A stretch of DNA of 22,927 bases, from contig CAZVIK010000046.1 in NCBI GenBank assembly GCA_964627045.1, positions 1-22,927 on the forward strand. The letters run 5' to 3'. This DNA is from CAZVIK01 sp964627045. Lineage in GTDB: Bacteria > Acidobacteriota > Terriglobia > Bryobacterales > Bryobacteraceae. Below the pieces are notes generated by a model. That model saw only the letters and a list, made by a program, of their open reading frames with translations. It was not told the origin of the DNA and ran no database searches. Numbering within the stretch: the first letter of the stretch is position 1; every line of letters begins with the position of its first letter. Position numbers and translations under genes: made by a program. Below are positions 20,625 through 22,927 of the stretch, one piece after another.

Positions 20625-22927
20625 ATGCGGATACCCGGGGGTCCCTCTTTGGCGAAAACGGCGCTCTCTCTGGCCGCCCTACTGCTGTGTGCTGCAGTGC
20701 AAGGAGAAGCCGCGACGGAGGTGCGGAACTTGCAGGTTGAGTACAGCACGACACCGCTGGGGATCGATGTGGCGCAGCCGCGGTTCAGTTGGCAGATGGC
20801 GGCGACGGCCGGCGAGCGCAGCGTTTCGCAGCGCGCGTATCAGATCGTGGTAACCGGCGCCAAGGGCGAGGTCGTCTGGGACACCAGGCGGACCGAGGGT
20901 GCAGCCTCAGTCGGCATCCGGTACGCCGGTGCGCCGCTGCGGCCCGCCACAAGGTATTCGTGGACCGTGAACGTCTGGAACCAGGCGGGCACGCGGGTCT
21001 CGGCGCGGTCCTGGTTCGAAACCGGATTGATGGACCCGAAGCCGGGCGCGGCAGCCTGGAGCGGGGCCGAGTGGATCGGGGGCGGCGACGAAGACCTGGT
21101 GCTGTACTCGCCATATCTGGCGATCTTCAACGTGAGCTACGTCGTGTCGATCACGCCGGGCAGCACGCGCGCCAGTTTCGTTTACGGCGCCAACGACTCC
21201 CGGTTGATGGACAAGTACAAAAACGTCTACCAGATCGAAAGCGCTAGGGACAGAAGCTACATCAAGCTGGAACTCGACATCTCCGCCGTGGACGGCTCAC
21301 CCGGCGGGACGGCGAAACTGCATGTGTATCGCGCGGGATACAAGGACACCGACAATCCCTCGGTCCCGTTGCGGACGTTCCCCATCGCCACCGAGATCAT
21401 CGGCAGCGCCAACAAGAATGCGGAACACACCATCGCGTTCACGAGCGCCTTCGGGCAAGTCTCGATTTCCGTCGACGGCAAGACGGCGTTCTCCGGCGCT
21501 GCGACGGAGGCGGCTCCGGGCAGAGGCCCAGGCGGACCGGCCGCCGGAGGTCCGCCGCCGGGAGGCCCGGCAGGACGCGGCGGCAGCGCGAATTCGGTCA
21601 ACCTGAACCCGATGGGCTCCGGGGGAGACTATCTCACCTATGGATTGCTGTGCGACATAGGCTTCTCGGTGGACGCCGGGCAGAGCGCCACGTTCCGCGA
21701 GTTGACGGTTCGCAACAACCGCGCGCCGAACAACGTTCTCTTCCGTGAAGACCTGAGCGGCGTGGCCTACCAGGGGATCTTCGCCGGCGCGGGAGCCGGG
21801 CTCACGGTAACGAATGGTCGGTACGCGCTGGCGGGCGGCGAGAAGGGCGTGTTCGTCGTAAGGAATCCGAGCCGAAACTCGATGCCGATGCTGCGCACGG
21901 AATTCCGCGCGGCCAAGCCGGTGGCGGCGGCGCGGCTCTATGTGACCTCACGCGGGATCTACGAAGTCTTCCTGAACGGCAAGCGCGTGAGCGAGGATTA
22001 CTACAACCCGGGACTGACGCAGTACAACGTCACGCACATGTATCAGACCTATGACGTCACCGGCATGATTCAACCCGGCGATAACGCCATGGGCGCGATG
22101 CTCGGCGAAGGCTGGTGGAGCGGCCTGCTCAGTTTCGGGACGATCTGGAACCACTTCGGCGACCGGCAGAGCCTGCTGGCCAAGCTTGCGATCACTTACA
22201 GCGACGGCACCAGCGAAACCGTCGTCACCAGTCCAAAGACGTGGCGACTCTACACCGATGGCCCGCTGGTATATAGCAGCTTGGATTTCGGTGAGATCTA
22301 CGACGCCGCCAAAGAACGCACCATCGATGGGTGGACCACGGCGGCCTATGACGACCGCGCCTGGAAACCGGCGGTGCCCGTATCGCTGCAAGGCACTACC
22401 TTCGCCGGAACGGACGGCGGCGGCCGAGGCGGCACGCAGGGCGCGCCGTTCACCTTCGACCGAATGTCCCTCATCGGACAGATCGGCAACAACGCCGGTG
22501 TGTTCCGGACGCTCACAGCGAGGAGCGTGAGAGAGGTTCGGCCGGGCGTGTTCGTCTACGACCTGGGGCAGAACATCGTGGGCGTGCCGCGGGTGACGAT
22601 TGCCGACGGACGCCCGGGCGGGAAGATCACGCTGCGGTTCGCCGAGATGCTGTACCCAAACCTCAAAGAATCGGGCCCGAACGCCGGCATGATCATGACC
22701 GAGAACTATCGCGCCGCCATCAGCCAGGACATCTACACGATGAAGGCCGGGAGCCAGACGTTCCAGCCGAAGTTCACGTCGCACGGGTTTCAGTACATCG
22801 AGATTACGGGGATCGACCGGCCGTTGCCGGTGGAGGCGGTACAGGGGGTGGCGATCAGCTCGGTGCGCGAGTTGACGGCGGACTACAAGACGTCGAACGC
22901 GAAGGTGAACCGGTTGTGGTCGAACCT
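20625..22927 (+). CDS. Alpha-L-rhamnosidase, GH78 (3' end beyond the window)
   Basis: The frame runs from ATG 20625 to the window edge (767 codons, unfinished). A signal peptide (LAKTALSLAALLLCAAVQG) leads into a beta-sandwich module (about 30-150: LQVEYSTTPLGIDVAQPRFSW to FETGLMDP and GAEWIGG). An extra module of about 250 residues follows, with a Gly/Pro-rich linker at about 292-324. The GH78 N-domain then appears (from about 426: EFRAAKPVAAARLYVTSRGI, YEVFLNGKRVSEDYYNPG, GAMLGEGWWSG), then the middle rhamnosidase domain (about 635-735: VFVYDLGQNIVGVPRV, FTSHGFQYIEITGI). From about 752 (ADYKTSNAKVNRLWSN) the catalytic alpha/alpha barrel begins and is cut off, so the catalytic Glu residues are not visible. 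It should cut terminal rhamnose from plant or bacterial polysaccharides outside the cytoplasm. An in-frame GTG just upstream (20622, or 20610) is a possible alternative start. Confidence 0.9.
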   Translation, partial: MRIPGGPSLAKTALSLAALLLCAAVQGEAATEVRNLQVEYSTTPLGIDVAQPRFSWQMAATAGERSVSQRAYQIVVTGAKGEVVWDTRRTEGAASVGIRYAGAPLRPATRYSWTVNVWNQAGTRVSARSWFETGLMDPKPGAAAWSGAEWIGGGDEDLVLYSPYLAIFNVSYVVSITPGSTRASFVYGANDSRLMDKYKNVYQIESARDRSYIKLELDISAVDGSPGGTAKLHVYRAGYKDTDNPSVPLRTFPIATEIIGSANKNAEHTIAFTSAFGQVSISVDGKTAFSGAATEAAPGRGPGGPAAGGPPPGGPAGRGGSANSVNLNPMGSGGDYLTYGLLCDIGFSVDAGQSATFRELTVRNNRAPNNVLFREDLSGVAYQGIFAGAGAGLTVTNGRYALAGGEKGVFVVRNPSRNSMPMLRTEFRAAKPVAAARLYVTSRGIYEVFLNGKRVSEDYYNPGLTQYNVTHMYQTYDVTGMIQPGDNAMGAMLGEGWWSGLLSFGTIWNHFGDRQSLLAKLAITYSDGTSETVVTSPKTWRLYTDGPLVYSSLDFGEIYDAAKERTIDGWTTAAYDDRAWKPAVPVSLQGTTFAGTDGGGRGGTQGAPFTFDRMSLIGQIGNNAGVFRTLTARSVREVRPGVFVYDLGQNIVGVPRVTIADGRPGGKITLRFAEMLYPNLKESGPNAGMIMTENYRAAISQDIYTMKAGSQTFQPKFTSHGFQYIEITGIDRPLPVEAVQGVAISSVRELTADYKTSNAKVNRLWSN

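Noticed and set aside
1..22927. CRISPR arrays, tRNA or rRNA genes, insertion sequences, phage genes
   Set aside because: No regularly spaced repeats, no cloverleaf-like T-arm consensus, no transposase or integrase reading frame was found by eye.

Overview
The window is high-GC bacterial chromosome. Oar-like and BtuB-like TonB-dependent receptors, a PEP-CTERM protein, a SurA-N/DsbA fusion and a large secreted GH78 rhamnosidase together suggest an acidobacterium, perhaps of the Solibacter/Bryobacter kind. That placement is inferred from gene style; no rRNA gene is present. I see no tRNA, CRISPR array, insertion sequence or prophage.

Layout. 1-1347 (minus): an ECF sigma factor, its zinc-finger anti-sigma factor, and the first part of a 4Fe-4S membrane protein cut by the window edge. 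1421-1837 (plus): a MerR-type regulator whose end overlaps, tail to tail, the end of rnc (RNase III). rnc is the last gene of a probable minus-strand cluster with a secreted TPR protein and a larger secreted TPR protein that carries a degenerate HAYLH motif (1821-4946). 5171-5872: a PEP-CTERM anchored surface protein. 6144-7928: a BtuB-like receptor, divergent from a periplasmic SurA-N/thioredoxin fusion (8031-9044). 9055-11494: a tightly coupled sucC-sucD-ndk operon, divergent from trpD (11546-12571). 12634-15240: an Oar-like TonB-dependent receptor. 15497-16357: an HDOD/HD-domain signalling protein, converging on a YbaL/Kef-type antiporter (16380-18116). 18247-20469: an M3 oligopeptidase interrupted by an assembly gap. 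20625-end: a GH78 alpha-L-rhamnosidase that runs off the window.

How the genes fit together. sucC and sucD make the substrate-level phosphorylation step of the TCA cycle, and ndk spreads the phosphate among nucleotides; start and stop codons overlap at both junctions. The two receptors, the rhamnosidase and the PEP-CTERM protein point to an envelope built for uptake and polysaccharide use. The sigma/anti-sigma pair, MerR protein and HDOD protein supply regulation. Several gene starts lie just behind a shared extended -10 element, GTGGTATA(C/A).

The clearest anomaly is not biological. The M3 gene contains 10 Ns and a 54-bp exact duplication, which looks like a failed contig join. Removing 183 bp restores a 679-residue enzyme of normal length. 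I found no convincing wholly new system. The most useful leads are the degenerate HAYLH protein near rnc, the Glu-to-Ala change in RNase III, the sucCD-ndk coupling and the large inserted module in the rhamnosidase.
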